Shown here: positions 49,975 to 58,041 of the stretch, one piece after another | How positions within the stretch are numbered: position 1 is the first letter of the stretch | Layout of the letters: every line of letters begins with the position of its first letter | From: Heritagella_A intestinalis | Lineage (GTDB): Bacteria; Bacillota; Clostridia; Oscillospirales; Acutalibacteraceae | DNA: 58,064 bases | Direction: 5' to 3' | NCBI GenBank assembly: GCA_904418995.1 | Contig: CAJFQF010000017.1 | Coordinates: 1 to 58,064, forward strand | Made by a program: the position numbers and the translations under genes | The notes under the pieces: generated by a model | Told to the model about the DNA's origin: nothing | What the model saw: the letters and a program-made list of their open reading frames with translations, nothing else | Databases searched by the model: none

Positions 49975-51006
49975 TTACTTCCAGAAAAAGGGCGGATACC
50001 GCTCCATGTCTCCCCGCAATGTGCGGGCCAAAAGGAGCGCCTGCACATGGGGAACCAGCCCCCAGGGAATCTTCTCGTTTAAAAACGGATGCTGGAGGGT
50101 CTGCTGCTTGCGTTGCTGCCAGGCTTTCAAAAAGGCGCGACGGCCTTCATCTGTCAGTAACACCGCTCCGCTTTCCTGCTGGTGAAAATGCTTTCCCGTC
50201 AGAACCTTTTGATTGATACAGGTCACAACAAACCGGTCCGCCAATACGGCCCGCAGTTCTTCCATTAAATCCAAAGCCAGGCTGGTACGACCGGGCCGAG
50301 GACGGTGGAGGAACCCCACATAGGGATCCAGGCCCACCCCTTCCAAAGCCGCGGCACAATCCCGGGCCAGCAGGGTATAGGCAAAGGAGAGCATCGCGTT
50401 CACCGGGTCCAATGGCGGCCGGCGACTGCGCTTCGTAAAGGAAAAGCTCTCCCGCTGCTGCAAAATCAGGCTGTCAAAGCCATCAAAATACCGCTGCGCT
50501 GCTTCCCCTTCCAACCCTAACAGCTCTTCCGGCGTTATGGCCTCCTCGATGCGCTGCAAAGCCGCGGCCAGTTGGCGGGAAATCTCCTTGAGTTTTTCCA
50601 CCGGTACCCGCTGAGGATGGTCCCGGGTAGCCCGCTCCAACACCCAACGGGCGTTATAGACTTTCCCCAGAAGAAATCCCTTGGCATACCGGACGCTTGC
50701 CGCCGGGTCATCGGATACCCGGTACTGTGCCTGCCGCAAAAGGACATTTCCCTGGCTCTCTCCTACGGCTCTGGCTAAAAACTGGCCTTGAGGAGAGAAA
50801 AATGCCAAATCCACGCCTCGTTTTGCGCAGGCCCCCATCAGGGCTGGAGAAGCGCCTGCATAGGAAAAGCAGAGAATCCCCTCTAAGGTGTGCAGGGGAA
50901 ACCGAGCGACTTCTTCCTTGCCGCAGTTGACCACCACATTTTCCCTGTCCAGGGAAAGATAGTGATCCTCTGTCAGGATAAACAGGGTATTCAGCAGCTT
51001 TCTCAT
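49975..51006 (-). CDS. cas1: CRISPR-associated endonuclease Cas1 (subtype I-C)
   Basis: 343 aa from ATG 51006, overlapping the cas4 stop by 4 bp (ATGA); the open frame extends further upstream but inside cas4. Integrase of spacer acquisition. Visible landmarks: N-terminal beta domain (MRKLLNTLFILTEDHYLSLD), metal-site residues in LLGLEGEAAQRYFDGFDSL (Glu) and YVGFLHRPRPGRTSLALDLM (His, Asp). Length and order fit type I-C. Confidence 0.96.
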   Translation of the reverse strand: MRKLLNTLFILTEDHYLSLDRENVVVNCGKEEVARFPLHTLEGILCFSYAGASPALMGACAKRGVDLAFFSPQGQFLARAVGESQGNVLLRQAQYRVSDDPAASVRYAKGFLLGKVYNARWVLERATRDHPQRVPVEKLKEISRQLAAALQRIEEAITPEELLGLEGEAAQRYFDGFDSLILQQRESFSFTKRSRRPPLDPVNAMLSFAYTLLARDCAAALEGVGLDPYVGFLHRPRPGRTSLALDLMEELRAVLADRFVVTCINQKVLTGKHFHQQESGAVLLTDEGRRAFLKAWQQRKQQTLQHPFLNEKIPWGLVPHVQALLLARTLRGDMERYPPFFWK

Positions 51007-51674
51007 AACCCCTCTCCTTCCTGGGTCTCTTCTATATGGGCGCGGATATAGCCGGCAGCATCTGAACGGCGGCAGATCACCGGCAGGCATACTTCCTTGA
51101 GGGAACACGCGTTGCAGTGCTTTCCGGGCTTTACTTTTGGCGTGTATCCGCGGGAAAAATAGCCGTTCATCTCATGGGCCATTTCCTGAGTTTTCTGCCG
51201 AAGTTCCGGCGTCAGCTCCACCACCTGGCGGCGGCGCGTTTCGGCGTAGTAGAGGCTGCCTTTGGGCACTGTGCAGACCAACATTTCCTCTAAGGCCATT
51301 GCCTGAGCACAGAGCTGCAGCCGGTCGGCGTCGTTCTCTTTTGGGGCGCCGTGCTTATACTCTACAGGCATGGGCAGCCAAAGGCCTTCCTGGCCCTGTA
51401 ACGGTACCCCCTCCGGATCGGCGCGGAACTCCACTACATCGCAGACCCCGGAAAGCCGCAGGCGGTGGCTGACTACCCACATACCCCGAACAGTCAGCAA
51501 ATCGCCGCGCTTCTCCCGAAGAGACGCATCGTGACAGCGCTCGTGCTCCAAACGCCCCTCTGCGGTGCGCAGGTTTTCGTCCCACTGCTCTTCCAGGTGA
51601 ATGAGAGCCCATTGACGCCGGCAAAAACAAAAGTGCTGGATACCGGATATGGCCAGATATTCGTCGGGATTCAT
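51003..51674 (-). CDS. cas4: CRISPR-associated exonuclease Cas4
   Basis: 223 aa. RecB-like nuclease with a [4Fe-4S] cluster: Cys in QHFCFCRRQWAL and three in KHCNACSLKEVC; nuclease residues in VCDVVEFR (Asp) and MPVEYKHG (Glu, Lys). It trims prespacers and selects those with a PAM. It overlaps cas7 by 1 bp and cas1 by 4 bp. Confidence 0.95.
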   Translation of the reverse strand: MNPDEYLAISGIQHFCFCRRQWALIHLEEQWDENLRTAEGRLEHERCHDASLREKRGDLLTVRGMWVVSHRLRLSGVCDVVEFRADPEGVPLQGQEGLWLPMPVEYKHGAPKENDADRLQLCAQAMALEEMLVCTVPKGSLYYAETRRRQVVELTPELRQKTQEMAHEMNGYFSRGYTPKVKPGKHCNACSLKEVCLPVICRRSDAAGYIRAHIEETQEGEGL

Positions 51675-52558
51675 TACGACATCCTCTGACAGGTAACGCC
51701 GGCAGGAAGGTCCTCCTCCACGGTTACCACGTAATCGCTGTATTGCCGGGCTACCGTCACGCCATCGGCCCGCTGGACATGCACCGCATCAAACAACCGA
51801 TAGGAAGGCGCGTTGCCCAGCTCGCTGTCATGCTTGAATACAATGAGCTCCCGAACGGCCATTTTTCCCCGGGCAGCACTGTGATCATTTTCAAACATAT
51901 TCAGGATGGCCTGCCACAAAAGCTGGAGATCCTCTTCCGAGAACCCTGTGACTTTCCGGGCCAGATTGGCTGAGACATAGCCCTCCGCACGGTAGAGGCC
52001 ATAGGGGACAATATATTTCCGTCCCATTTCGGTCCCCTTTTTTTCAGCGTCCGCCTCGGTGGTAATGGCGATACGGGTAATGGTAATCTCCTGGGGAAGG
52101 ATGGGGTCAATGCTGCGGGCAAACCCCAGCTGTACCGGCCCTCTCACTTGTCCGCAGTTCAGGTTCCCTTTGACAAAAGTCGTCATTACAGCGCCAAAGG
52201 TACGGATATCATAGAAATTCCGGCACATAAAGTCCCGAATCTTGACATCCAGGGTGGGGTCCTCTTTCTTAGCGGCTTTCAAATCCTTGTCAACCCCCAA
52301 ATAGTGCAGCGCTTCCCCGTCACTGCGCTGCAGCGGCACCTGATCCTTGATATAAATCCGGTAGCCCTCGGCGTCCTCTTTGGCGTCCTCCACATAATTC
52401 CGGATTTTGCGTTTCAGGCAGACGTCCGTGACCAAACCATACCCGGTCTCCGGGTCAATTCGGGGCATATTCCCGGCATCGGGGTCTCCGTTGGGGTTTC
52501 CGTTTTCCACATCAAACAGGATGACAAAGTCGTAGCGATTTTTAATAGCTTCGGACAT
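51674..52558 (-). CDS. cas7: Cas7 (Csd2), I-C Cascade backbone
   Basis: 294 aa. RRM-like backbone subunit that coats the crRNA: YDFVILFDVENGNPNGDPDA, the I-C signature near the N-terminus, then GLVTDVCLKRKIRNYVE, RTFGAVMTTFVKGNLNCGQV and GPVQLGFARSIDPILP. Several copies assemble on each crRNA. Two bp after cas8c. Confidence 0.96.
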   Translation of the reverse strand: MSEAIKNRYDFVILFDVENGNPNGDPDAGNMPRIDPETGYGLVTDVCLKRKIRNYVEDAKEDAEGYRIYIKDQVPLQRSDGEALHYLGVDKDLKAAKKEDPTLDVKIRDFMCRNFYDIRTFGAVMTTFVKGNLNCGQVRGPVQLGFARSIDPILPQEITITRIAITTEADAEKKGTEMGRKYIVPYGLYRAEGYVSANLARKVTGFSEEDLQLLWQAILNMFENDHSAARGKMAVRELIVFKHDSELGNAPSYRLFDAVHVQRADGVTVARQYSDYVVTVEEDLPAGVTCQRMS

Positions 52559-52560
52559 GA

Positions 52561-54300
52561 TTACAGCTCCTCCTTTTTGGCATAGCGTTTTTGTGTCTCA
52601 TGATAATATCCGATCTGGAAGGCGCTCTGCTCCGACAGGCACAGGCGGGCAGGCAGCGTCTGGGTAATGCGGCTGTTCAACTCTGCAATCCGCTTGTTAT
52701 AGTAGGCAGCCAGGCCGCCGTCCAGCTTTGCCAAATGCTTCTGCGCCAAATTGATGAGCTGGGGAAACACCGTGGCAGGCGTAGCGGAAGCCGAGTTGAA
52801 ATAGCGGTCTTTAATCGTCGTGTTGATATTGGGATTTGCCTGCTGCTGCACGGCTTCCAATACGGCAAACAGCCTCCCCAGCACATAGGGCAGATAGCAG
52901 CTCTGTTCATTCAGTTCCACAGTCATAACCTCCTTGAGTTGTTCATCCTGCGAGTTGCGCAGATAATAAGCTTTGAGAATCGCGGCCCGTCCGCGGGTAA
53001 CCTCCCTTTCGGCGCGAATACGCAGCACCACACCATCCAGCAAAGTAGCGGGATACGGGGTATCGTTGAGCACTGCCAGCAGCAGATCCCCTGCCAGGCG
53101 GGGGTTGGGTTCCGGCGGCCGGGTACCTGGAGCCGACCGGCGCACAGTCTCCCGCACCAAGCGCCAAATGGGCAGGGTAGGGAATTTATCAAAGGCAGGG
53201 CGGACAATCTCCAAACGGCGGTAATGCCGTTCCAGATTGCGCGCCATAGCGCCAAAGCTGTTCTGCCAGAAAAATCGCACCGACAACCGCGCCGCATTGG
53301 GTGCCAGCCCCAGCACATAAAAACGGGTATCCGGGTCCAAACGGCTGTTGTCCCAGTCTATGGGCTCCCCCTTTCCCAATCTGTGAAGGGTATTCAGAAT
53401 ATCGTTCTCCGTATAGCTGTCGGAAAACATACTCATCAAAAAGCAATCCTGATACGCCGCTTCGCCGCCTTGGGCCCAGCAGAGAATGGTGGTGTCCCCT
53501 ACACGGGAAACATGATCCCGATCGGCCAGCAGGGCATTTAAAGCTGTGGTATAGGCAAAGGCGGCATATTGCCCTGCCGGGGCATTGGCGCCCTGCTCGT
53601 GCCCATAGGAGCAAAAAGCAGGGGCATTAAAGGAAACCAGGGAGGCCCCGCTGCTCTGGGCGCCATTTACTCCCTTGATGCTGGGATGCAAACGCGCCAG
53701 CGGGGCATGGCGCCCGGTGACCAGACAGAGCACTTCATCGGTGTCAGCGCCGCTGCTTTCATAGTGCTGCTGCCAGGCGTCCCTTATGGCCTCATCTTCT
53801 GCGGCCAGGCCGCCGTCATACCAGAAGGTCAAATTCCCGCCTTTGAGCAAACCCTCCCAATCCTCCTGCAAAGCCGGATGGGTACTGGCCTGGGCCGGAT
53901 TCCAGGTTTCAAAAAAGCGGGAAACCGCACGGGCGGCGGGGGAATCCGCATCTTTTAGCAAATCCAGATGCAGCTTTTTGGCAGCTGAAAAGCATTCCGC
54001 TGTGCGGGACGGCTTTCCCTTACTGTCCACCCCCAAGAGGTAGCTGCTATTGTCGCACAAAAAGTTCGCCGCCACATTTACCGCGCGCTTCACAGGTGCC
54101 GGCATGGCGATTTCCTGGGGCGCCAATACGGTTTTCTTGCCGCGCTGCACCTCTTGCTGCAAATGCAAAAGCTGTATCAGCTGCCCTTCCCCATCCAAAA
54201 CCAGTCCATAGGACACCTTGACGGTGGCCCAGCCGGGCCGGGTCATTTTGCCCAGCGACAGCAAGTCCTCATAATAGTGGGTCAATGCCTGCAAAATCAT
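52561..54300 (-). CDS. cas8c: Cas8c (Csd1), I-C Cascade large subunit
   Basis: 579 aa. PAM-recognising large subunit of I-C Cascade, recognised by ILQALTHYYEDLLSLGKM, TRPGWATVKVSYGLVLDGEG, NFLCDNSSYLLGVD, LVSFNAPAFCSYGHEQG and DTRFYVLGLAPNAARLSVRF. In I-C a small Cas11 subunit is usually made from an internal start near the 3' end of this gene; no ribosome site for that was verified here. ATG overlaps cas5c by 4 bp. Confidence 0.95.
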   Translation of the reverse strand: MILQALTHYYEDLLSLGKMTRPGWATVKVSYGLVLDGEGQLIQLLHLQQEVQRGKKTVLAPQEIAMPAPVKRAVNVAANFLCDNSSYLLGVDSKGKPSRTAECFSAAKKLHLDLLKDADSPAARAVSRFFETWNPAQASTHPALQEDWEGLLKGGNLTFWYDGGLAAEDEAIRDAWQQHYESSGADTDEVLCLVTGRHAPLARLHPSIKGVNGAQSSGASLVSFNAPAFCSYGHEQGANAPAGQYAAFAYTTALNALLADRDHVSRVGDTTILCWAQGGEAAYQDCFLMSMFSDSYTENDILNTLHRLGKGEPIDWDNSRLDPDTRFYVLGLAPNAARLSVRFFWQNSFGAMARNLERHYRRLEIVRPAFDKFPTLPIWRLVRETVRRSAPGTRPPEPNPRLAGDLLLAVLNDTPYPATLLDGVVLRIRAEREVTRGRAAILKAYYLRNSQDEQLKEVMTVELNEQSCYLPYVLGRLFAVLEAVQQQANPNINTTIKDRYFNSASATPATVFPQLINLAQKHLAKLDGGLAAYYNKRIAELNSRITQTLPARLCLSEQSAFQIGYYHETQKRYAKKEEL

Positions 54301-54941
54301 CGGAACACCTCGCAGTCTCGGGTATCCAGCACGCCGTTTTCCAGCTTTGCGCGGAAATAGGTGGGGGTAATATTTTTGGGGTCCGTGTAATCAAAATCAT
54401 ACAGCATCAGCCCCAAGTCCCGGGTCTCGCCAATGGTTTTGATAGGCCCTCCGCCCCACCGGCCAAAGCGCACCGGGAATTCCCGGCAGCCAAAATAGGG
54501 CGTGTGGAAACACTGGCCTTTTTCCATGCGGCGGGTGACAATATCCTGAAATTTGCCGGGGTTGTCCGATGGCGATGCTTTGGGCGTCATCTCAAAATGG
54601 GCTTCAATGACATAGTGTACATCCTGCAAAAGCAGGGAGGCGCGCTGTACGATTTCCTGTGGTGCGGCCATATACAGCGCCTGGTTGCCTCCCTGCATGG
54701 CCTGGCGCATATTCCGCGCCGAAATCTTGCTGGTCACTTCATTGCGGCGCACGCTGACGAAGCGAATCGGGTTGAGGACATAAATCCTGTCAATATGCCA
54801 CTGCAGCCCCGGATGATAGTAAATTGCCTCCACAATGCCCCGCGCCGCCGATGGCGTAGGGACGTCATAGGAAACTCTCTCTACCTTCAGCTCCGGACGG
54901 CTGAATAGGGCATAGTCTCCCCAAACTTCCAGCTGGATCAT
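54297..54941 (-). CDS. cas5c: Cas5c (Cas5d), crRNA-processing Cascade subunit
   Basis: 214 aa from ATG 54941, eight bases after GGAGG; the ATG at 54947 is only two bases away and so less likely. MIQLEVWGDYALFSRPELKV and VPTPSAARGIVEAIYYHPGL are the I-C Cas5 signature. In type I-C it replaces Cas6: it cuts the repeat at the base of its stem and leaves an 11-nt 5' handle, here TGGATAGAAAT. First gene of the cas5c-8c-7-4-1-2 operon. Confidence 0.95.
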   Translation of the reverse strand: MIQLEVWGDYALFSRPELKVERVSYDVPTPSAARGIVEAIYYHPGLQWHIDRIYVLNPIRFVSVRRNEVTSKISARNMRQAMQGGNQALYMAAPQEIVQRASLLLQDVHYVIEAHFEMTPKASPSDNPGKFQDIVTRRMEKGQCFHTPYFGCREFPVRFGRWGGGPIKTIGETRDLGLMLYDFDYTDPKNITPTYFRAKLENGVLDTRDCEVFR

Positions 54942-54966
54942 GGGCATCTCCTCCTTTTATTATTTT

Positions 54967-54986
54967 TTCTATTTTATATATTTTAT
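54967..54986 (+). promoter_or_regulatory. Predicted Cascade target (PAM + protospacer) in the cas5c leader
   Basis: PAM TTC at 54967-54969 followed by TATTTTATATATTTTAT (54970-54986). The mini-CRISPR guide starting at 55188 reads TATTTCATATAATTTAT: identical except at positions 6 and 12, then diverging. The site lies about 8-25 nt downstream of the predicted start of the cas5c operon, where bound Cascade would block RNA polymerase. Confidence 0.7.
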
Positions 54987-55000
54987 TTGACTTCGAATTT

Positions 55001-55029
55001 AGAATATCACGTTAGTAAGGTAAAGTCAA
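55001..55029 (-). promoter_or_regulatory. Promoter of the cas5c-cas2 operon
   Basis: On the minus strand TTGACT (55024-55029), 17-bp spacer, TGATATTCT (-10 at 55001-55006, extended). Predicted start near 54994, giving a leader of about 50 nt. Confidence 0.8.
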
Positions 55030-55110
55030 GCATTTTGAAAGGACATTTGAAAGATAGAGATATGATCCGGCAAAATCCACACTTCCAAACTATCGACTCT
55101 ATGCAGCTAT

Positions 55111-55139
55111 TTGCATTCCCTTATGGGATTGGGTATAAT
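55111..55139 (+). promoter_or_regulatory. Promoter of the mini-CRISPR RNA
   Basis: TTGCAT, 17-bp spacer, TATAAT on the plus strand, opposite to the cas genes. The predicted start (about 55146) is the first base of the repeat-like element. Confidence 0.8.
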
Positions 55140-55145
55140 ACAAAA

Positions 55146-55241
55146 GTCGGCAATTGCTTTAGAGCGGCAGTTGTTGTGGATAGAAATTATTTCATATAAT
55201 TTATGGAAATGCGGCGGCAAGATACACCCTTGCCGCCCTTT
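55146..55241 (+). ncRNA. CRISPR-repeat-like regulatory RNA (CreR-type mini-CRISPR, predicted)
   Basis: Repeat mimic 55146-55187: GT, stem CGGCAATTGC (55148-55157)/GCAGTTGTTG (55167-55176) with three G-T pairs around TTTAGAGCG, then TGGATAGAAAT (55177-55187), identical to the 11-nt handle of the array repeat. The stem sequence differs from the true repeat but ends at the same point, so Cas5c could cut it alike. From 55188 a guide-like sequence begins, followed by hairpin GGCGGCAAG/CTTGCCGCC (55213-55237) and CTTTTCC, a likely terminator. There is one repeat unit only. The guide matches the cas5c operon leader (54970-54986) beside a TTC PAM. CreR guides of other CRISPR types repress cas promoters by partial matches; the same role is inferred here. 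No toxin ORF is seen, which argues against a CreTA toxin-antitoxin pair. Confidence 0.75.
55213..55241. terminator. Hairpin between cas3 end and mini-CRISPR RNA end
   Basis: 9-bp perfect stem, 7-nt loop, CTTTTCC on the plus side and GCATTTCC on the minus side. It probably terminates the plus-strand small RNA and may also help to end cas3, whose stop is at 55255. Confidence 0.55.
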
Positions 55242-55254
55242 TCCATATCCCCCA

Positions 55255-57414
55255 TTAAAGGAAAATGCCTTTTCCCGTTTCAATATCCATTTCCAGTCCG
55301 GTATCGTCATGGTATAGGCTTGTATCCGTTAAAACATAGCACTCGGTGCCCGCAGGCTCCACAGCCCCAGCATCCAGCAGATTTTTCAGGTGGTCCGGAT
55401 AGATACTCACCGCAAATTGGCCCAGCTGCCGGTATAGCCAACGGCCCTTCTCTCCGGCGCGGAGCCTTTCCACCAGCCCAGCACCCTCCTCTACAGGGAG
55501 ATAGACCGTAACTGTGGCCTCCTCGATGAAACGGAACCGTTCCGCCACCGTTGCAAAGGGCATCCCTATGCCCTGAAAGCCCTTGCGGAAAGCTTCCAAC
55601 ACCCCCTGCTTGTCCAGGGCCGGGTCGCCTTTTACGGCACGATAAAAGGTAAAATACGCTGTAATCGCTTCCGGAAGGGTGGGGTCGCTGAAATTCTGCA
55701 TCACATTGCGGGCTGAATCCACATTGGGGCGAATCATGGCCGGGGCTTTCTGATCCTTCAGCCGGAAAACCGTCACGATACTCCCCTCGGCTGGCCGCCG
55801 GCCTTCCCGGTTGCAGCGGCCGGCAGTTTGCAGCACTGAATCCAGGCCTGCCTCCTCCCGCCAGGCGGCGGGGAAATCCACATCCACCCCCGCTTCAATA
55901 AGGGAGGTGGAGACAACGCGGCAGGGAAGGCCCTCTTTCAGCCGCAGGCGGATTTCCTGCAAAAGCCGTTTGCGATGGGCCGGGCACAGCAGGGTAGTCA
56001 GACAGTAGCGCCCTTCCGGCTCCAGCATCCCATAAATCTGCTGCGCCGATGCACGCCGGTTCACCACGCACAGGGTCTGTGGGCTGGCATTTAATTGCGC
56101 CGCCAGCTCCTCCTCGGTCATCTCCCCACCTTGGCGCAGGGTGGTGCGCCGGAAAAACCGGTACAATTCTTCCGTATCCGGGCAGATTTCCTCCATGGAT
56201 AGTCCCCACTCCTGGAACAACGGCTGCAAGGCCGGCTGGGTAGCCGTACACAACACCGCCGTTACCCCATAATGCTGTGTCAGCTGCCCAATGGCCGCCA
56301 CACAGGGCCGCAGATACCCCATAGGCAAGGTCTGGGCTTCATCAAAAATCACCACGCTGTCCGTAATGTTGTGGAGTTTACGGCACCGGGAAGGGCGGTT
56401 GCTATACAGGGATTCAAAAAACTGCACCGCCGTTGTTACAATGACGGGGGCGTCCCAATTTTCCGTGGCCAGGGCCTTTCGGTACAACGCTGGGTCCACT
56501 TCCCCCTCCGAAACGGAATCGTTCACGCCGGAATGGTGCTCCACCACATTTTCCTTTCCCAAAATCTTCTGGAACACCTGGGCGGTCTGGTCAATAATGG
56601 AGGTGTAGGGAATCACATAAATCACCCGGGACATGCCCTGTGCCACTGCATGGGTCAGGGCAAACGCCAGTGAAGAGACGGTCTTTCCCCCTCCTGTGGG
56701 AACCGTCAGCGTATACAAGCCCCGGGGAGCCTGCTGCCCAGCCGTGAGGCAAGCCCGCAGAATTTCACAGCGTTTGCGGTTCAGCGCTGTCTGGGCGTCC
56801 CACCAGGGCGAAATATACTGATGCAGCCGCTCCAACAGGACCGAAAGGGGTTCATAACCACCCCGCGGGGCAGCGCCGTCCATAAAGGCCTCTGTATCCA
56901 GGTAGTCGGCGTCCACCAGGCAAGAATAGAGCATCCGTATGTAAAAAGACTCGGTAAAATTATCCAGGGGCGGTTTTTTCCCACCAGGGGCAGTAGTCGG
57001 CAGATGCACCTCCTGGCGCCAAGCCTCATACGGGGGCAGCTGCTTTTTCATGCGTCCCAACAGCGTCCCGGAATCCAACGAATCATTTTTCCCGCCGCCA
57101 TCCGGCAGGCCGCCGTGATGGCCCGCTATGGCAAAGGCAACTTCCGCCTGCCGCAGCAAAAACGCTTCTTTGGCCCCGGCGGTCGCATGGTCCACCTTGG
57201 GCCCACCCTCCAGCCGTTTTTGAAACGCCAGGCTGTATTTTCCAATATCATGCAGCATCCCAGCCAAAAAGCCCTGTTCCTCGCCTCCAAATGGCCGGGC
57301 AAATGCTCCGGCCAGCTTCGCCACGCCCTCCAGATGATCCTGTACGCTTTGCGGCCGCGTTTGATCCTCCGAGATATGCGCGAAATAAAGGGGTCTTTTC
57401 TCCGGCTTGTCCAT
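55255..57414 (-). CDS. cas3: Cas3 nuclease-helicase with N-terminal HD domain (subtype I-C)
   Basis: 719 aa from ATG 57414 behind AAAGGAGGACACT; the frame opens further up at 57483, but the cas3 -10 box lies there. HD nuclease domain: GMLHDIGKYSLAFQKR, DHATAGA, AGHHGGLPD. Superfamily 2 helicase: VPTGGGKTVSSLAFALTHAV (Walker A), VIFDEAQTL (motif II as DEAQ, not DEAH), TATQPALQPLF (motif III), VVSTSLIEAGVDVDFP and QTAGRCNREGRRP (motifs V, VI). It degrades target DNA after Cascade binding. It is transcribed from its own promoter and is 313 bp from cas5c, so it is not part of the Cascade/adaptation operon. Confidence 0.96.
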   Translation of the reverse strand: MDKPEKRPLYFAHISEDQTRPQSVQDHLEGVAKLAGAFARPFGGEEQGFLAGMLHDIGKYSLAFQKRLEGGPKVDHATAGAKEAFLLRQAEVAFAIAGHHGGLPDGGGKNDSLDSGTLLGRMKKQLPPYEAWRQEVHLPTTAPGGKKPPLDNFTESFYIRMLYSCLVDADYLDTEAFMDGAAPRGGYEPLSVLLERLHQYISPWWDAQTALNRKRCEILRACLTAGQQAPRGLYTLTVPTGGGKTVSSLAFALTHAVAQGMSRVIYVIPYTSIIDQTAQVFQKILGKENVVEHHSGVNDSVSEGEVDPALYRKALATENWDAPVIVTTAVQFFESLYSNRPSRCRKLHNITDSVVIFDEAQTLPMGYLRPCVAAIGQLTQHYGVTAVLCTATQPALQPLFQEWGLSMEEICPDTEELYRFFRRTTLRQGGEMTEEELAAQLNASPQTLCVVNRRASAQQIYGMLEPEGRYCLTTLLCPAHRKRLLQEIRLRLKEGLPCRVVSTSLIEAGVDVDFPAAWREEAGLDSVLQTAGRCNREGRRPAEGSIVTVFRLKDQKAPAMIRPNVDSARNVMQNFSDPTLPEAITAYFTFYRAVKGDPALDKQGVLEAFRKGFQGIGMPFATVAERFRFIEEATVTVYLPVEEGAGLVERLRAGEKGRWLYRQLGQFAVSIYPDHLKNLLDAGAVEPAGTECYVLTDTSLYHDDTGLEMDIETGKGIFL

Positions 57415-57481
57415 AGTGTCCTCCTTTATCGAGTCTCTCCAACACTGTGAAAAGGAAAAATTTTCTAAGGGTACTGAACCC

Positions 57482-57487
57482 ATTGTA
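57482..57487 (-). promoter_or_regulatory. Promoter of cas3 (extended -10)
   Basis: TGATACAAT on the minus strand (-10 at 57482-57487), weak A/T-rich -35; predicted leader of about 60 nt. Confidence 0.6.
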
Positions 57488-57562
57488 TCACAATCTATAT
57501 TATTTAAAAATAGTTTTTATAAAATTTTGTGATTTATTGCAGATTTTAAAAAGAAACTGTCA

Positions 57563-57607
57563 CGCAAAAAAAGAAGGCCGGATTGCAATTGATGCAGTCC
57601 AGCCTTC
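57563..57607 (-). terminator. Strong minus-strand terminator upstream of cas3
   Basis: GAAGGCTGGACTGCA pairs with TGCAATCCGGCCTTC (one bulge), followed by seven T on the minus strand. It insulates cas3 from the tRNA side. In 57610-57780 I see further hairpins (CCTGG-CTAT-CCAGG near 57650-57663) but no gene. Confidence 0.75.
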
Positions 57608-57780
57608 CTGGTTTCGCTTATTGATTTTTGGGCAAGCAGGCAGCTTCCCTGGATAGCCAGGCCCTTTTCCACCTTTCTCTACTTCCCAGCAAATAAAAAG
57701 GCTGGGCCTAAACGCAAACTGCATCCAGGCTCTCTAAAAAAGAGCGAAGGATCAGAGGATTATTTCTTCGCGGGAACAAA

Positions 57781-57810
57781 ACAAAACGCACCCCACAAGG
57801 TGAGGTGCGC
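57781..57810 (-). terminator. Terminator of the tRNA operon
   Basis: On the minus strand CGCACCTCAC pairs with GTGGGGTGCG, then TTTTGTTTTG. Confidence 0.8.
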
Positions 57811-57834
57811 GGATTGGCGGCGGCAACTTGCCGC

Positions 57835-57911
57835 TGGTGGGCCATCAGGGACTCGAACCCCGGACCGACCGGTTATGAGCCGGTTGCTCTAACCAACTGA
57901 GCTAGTGGCCC
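57835..57911 (-). tRNA. tRNA with CAU anticodon (Ile2 or elongator Met)
   Basis: 77 nt including encoded CCA. Acceptor GGGCCAC, D-arm TAGCTCAGTTGGTTAGAGCA, anticodon loop CTCATAA in stem ACCGG/CCGGT, T-arm GGTTCGAGTCC. The anticodon CAU could be elongator Met or lysidine-modified Ile2; resemblance to Bacillus tRNA-Ile2 favours the latter. Confidence 0.93.
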
Positions 57912-57965
57912 TTGTAAAATAAAGAGAAAATACGGCAGGTATTTTACAAACACCTGCCGTAACTC

Positions 57966-58041
57966 TGGCTCCCCAAGTTGGACTCGAACCAACGACCCTG
58001 CGATTAACAGTCGCATGCTCTACCGGCTGAGCTATTGAGGA
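57966..58041 (-). tRNA. tRNA-Asn (GUU)
   Basis: 76 nt with CCA. Starts TCCTCAATAGCTCAGCCGG, anticodon loop CTGTTAA (GUU), T-arm GGTTCGAGTCC. 54 bp upstream of the CAU tRNA and probably co-transcribed. Confidence 0.97.

Noticed and set aside
55068..55088. ATCCACAC at 55075-55082 as a second, inverted repeat remnant
   Set aside because: Only eight matching bases, no stem, wrong handle sequence; chance match likely.
54987..55199. 70-codon plus-strand frame between cas5c and cas3, considered as a toxin gene
   Set aside because: No ribosome site, it starts before the small-RNA promoter, and its end is the repeat mimic. This weakens a CreTA reading and favours a regulatory RNA.
57415..57483. 23-residue N-terminal extension of Cas3
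   Set aside because: It overlaps the predicted -10 box and leader; ATG 57414 has AAAGGAGG at normal spacing.
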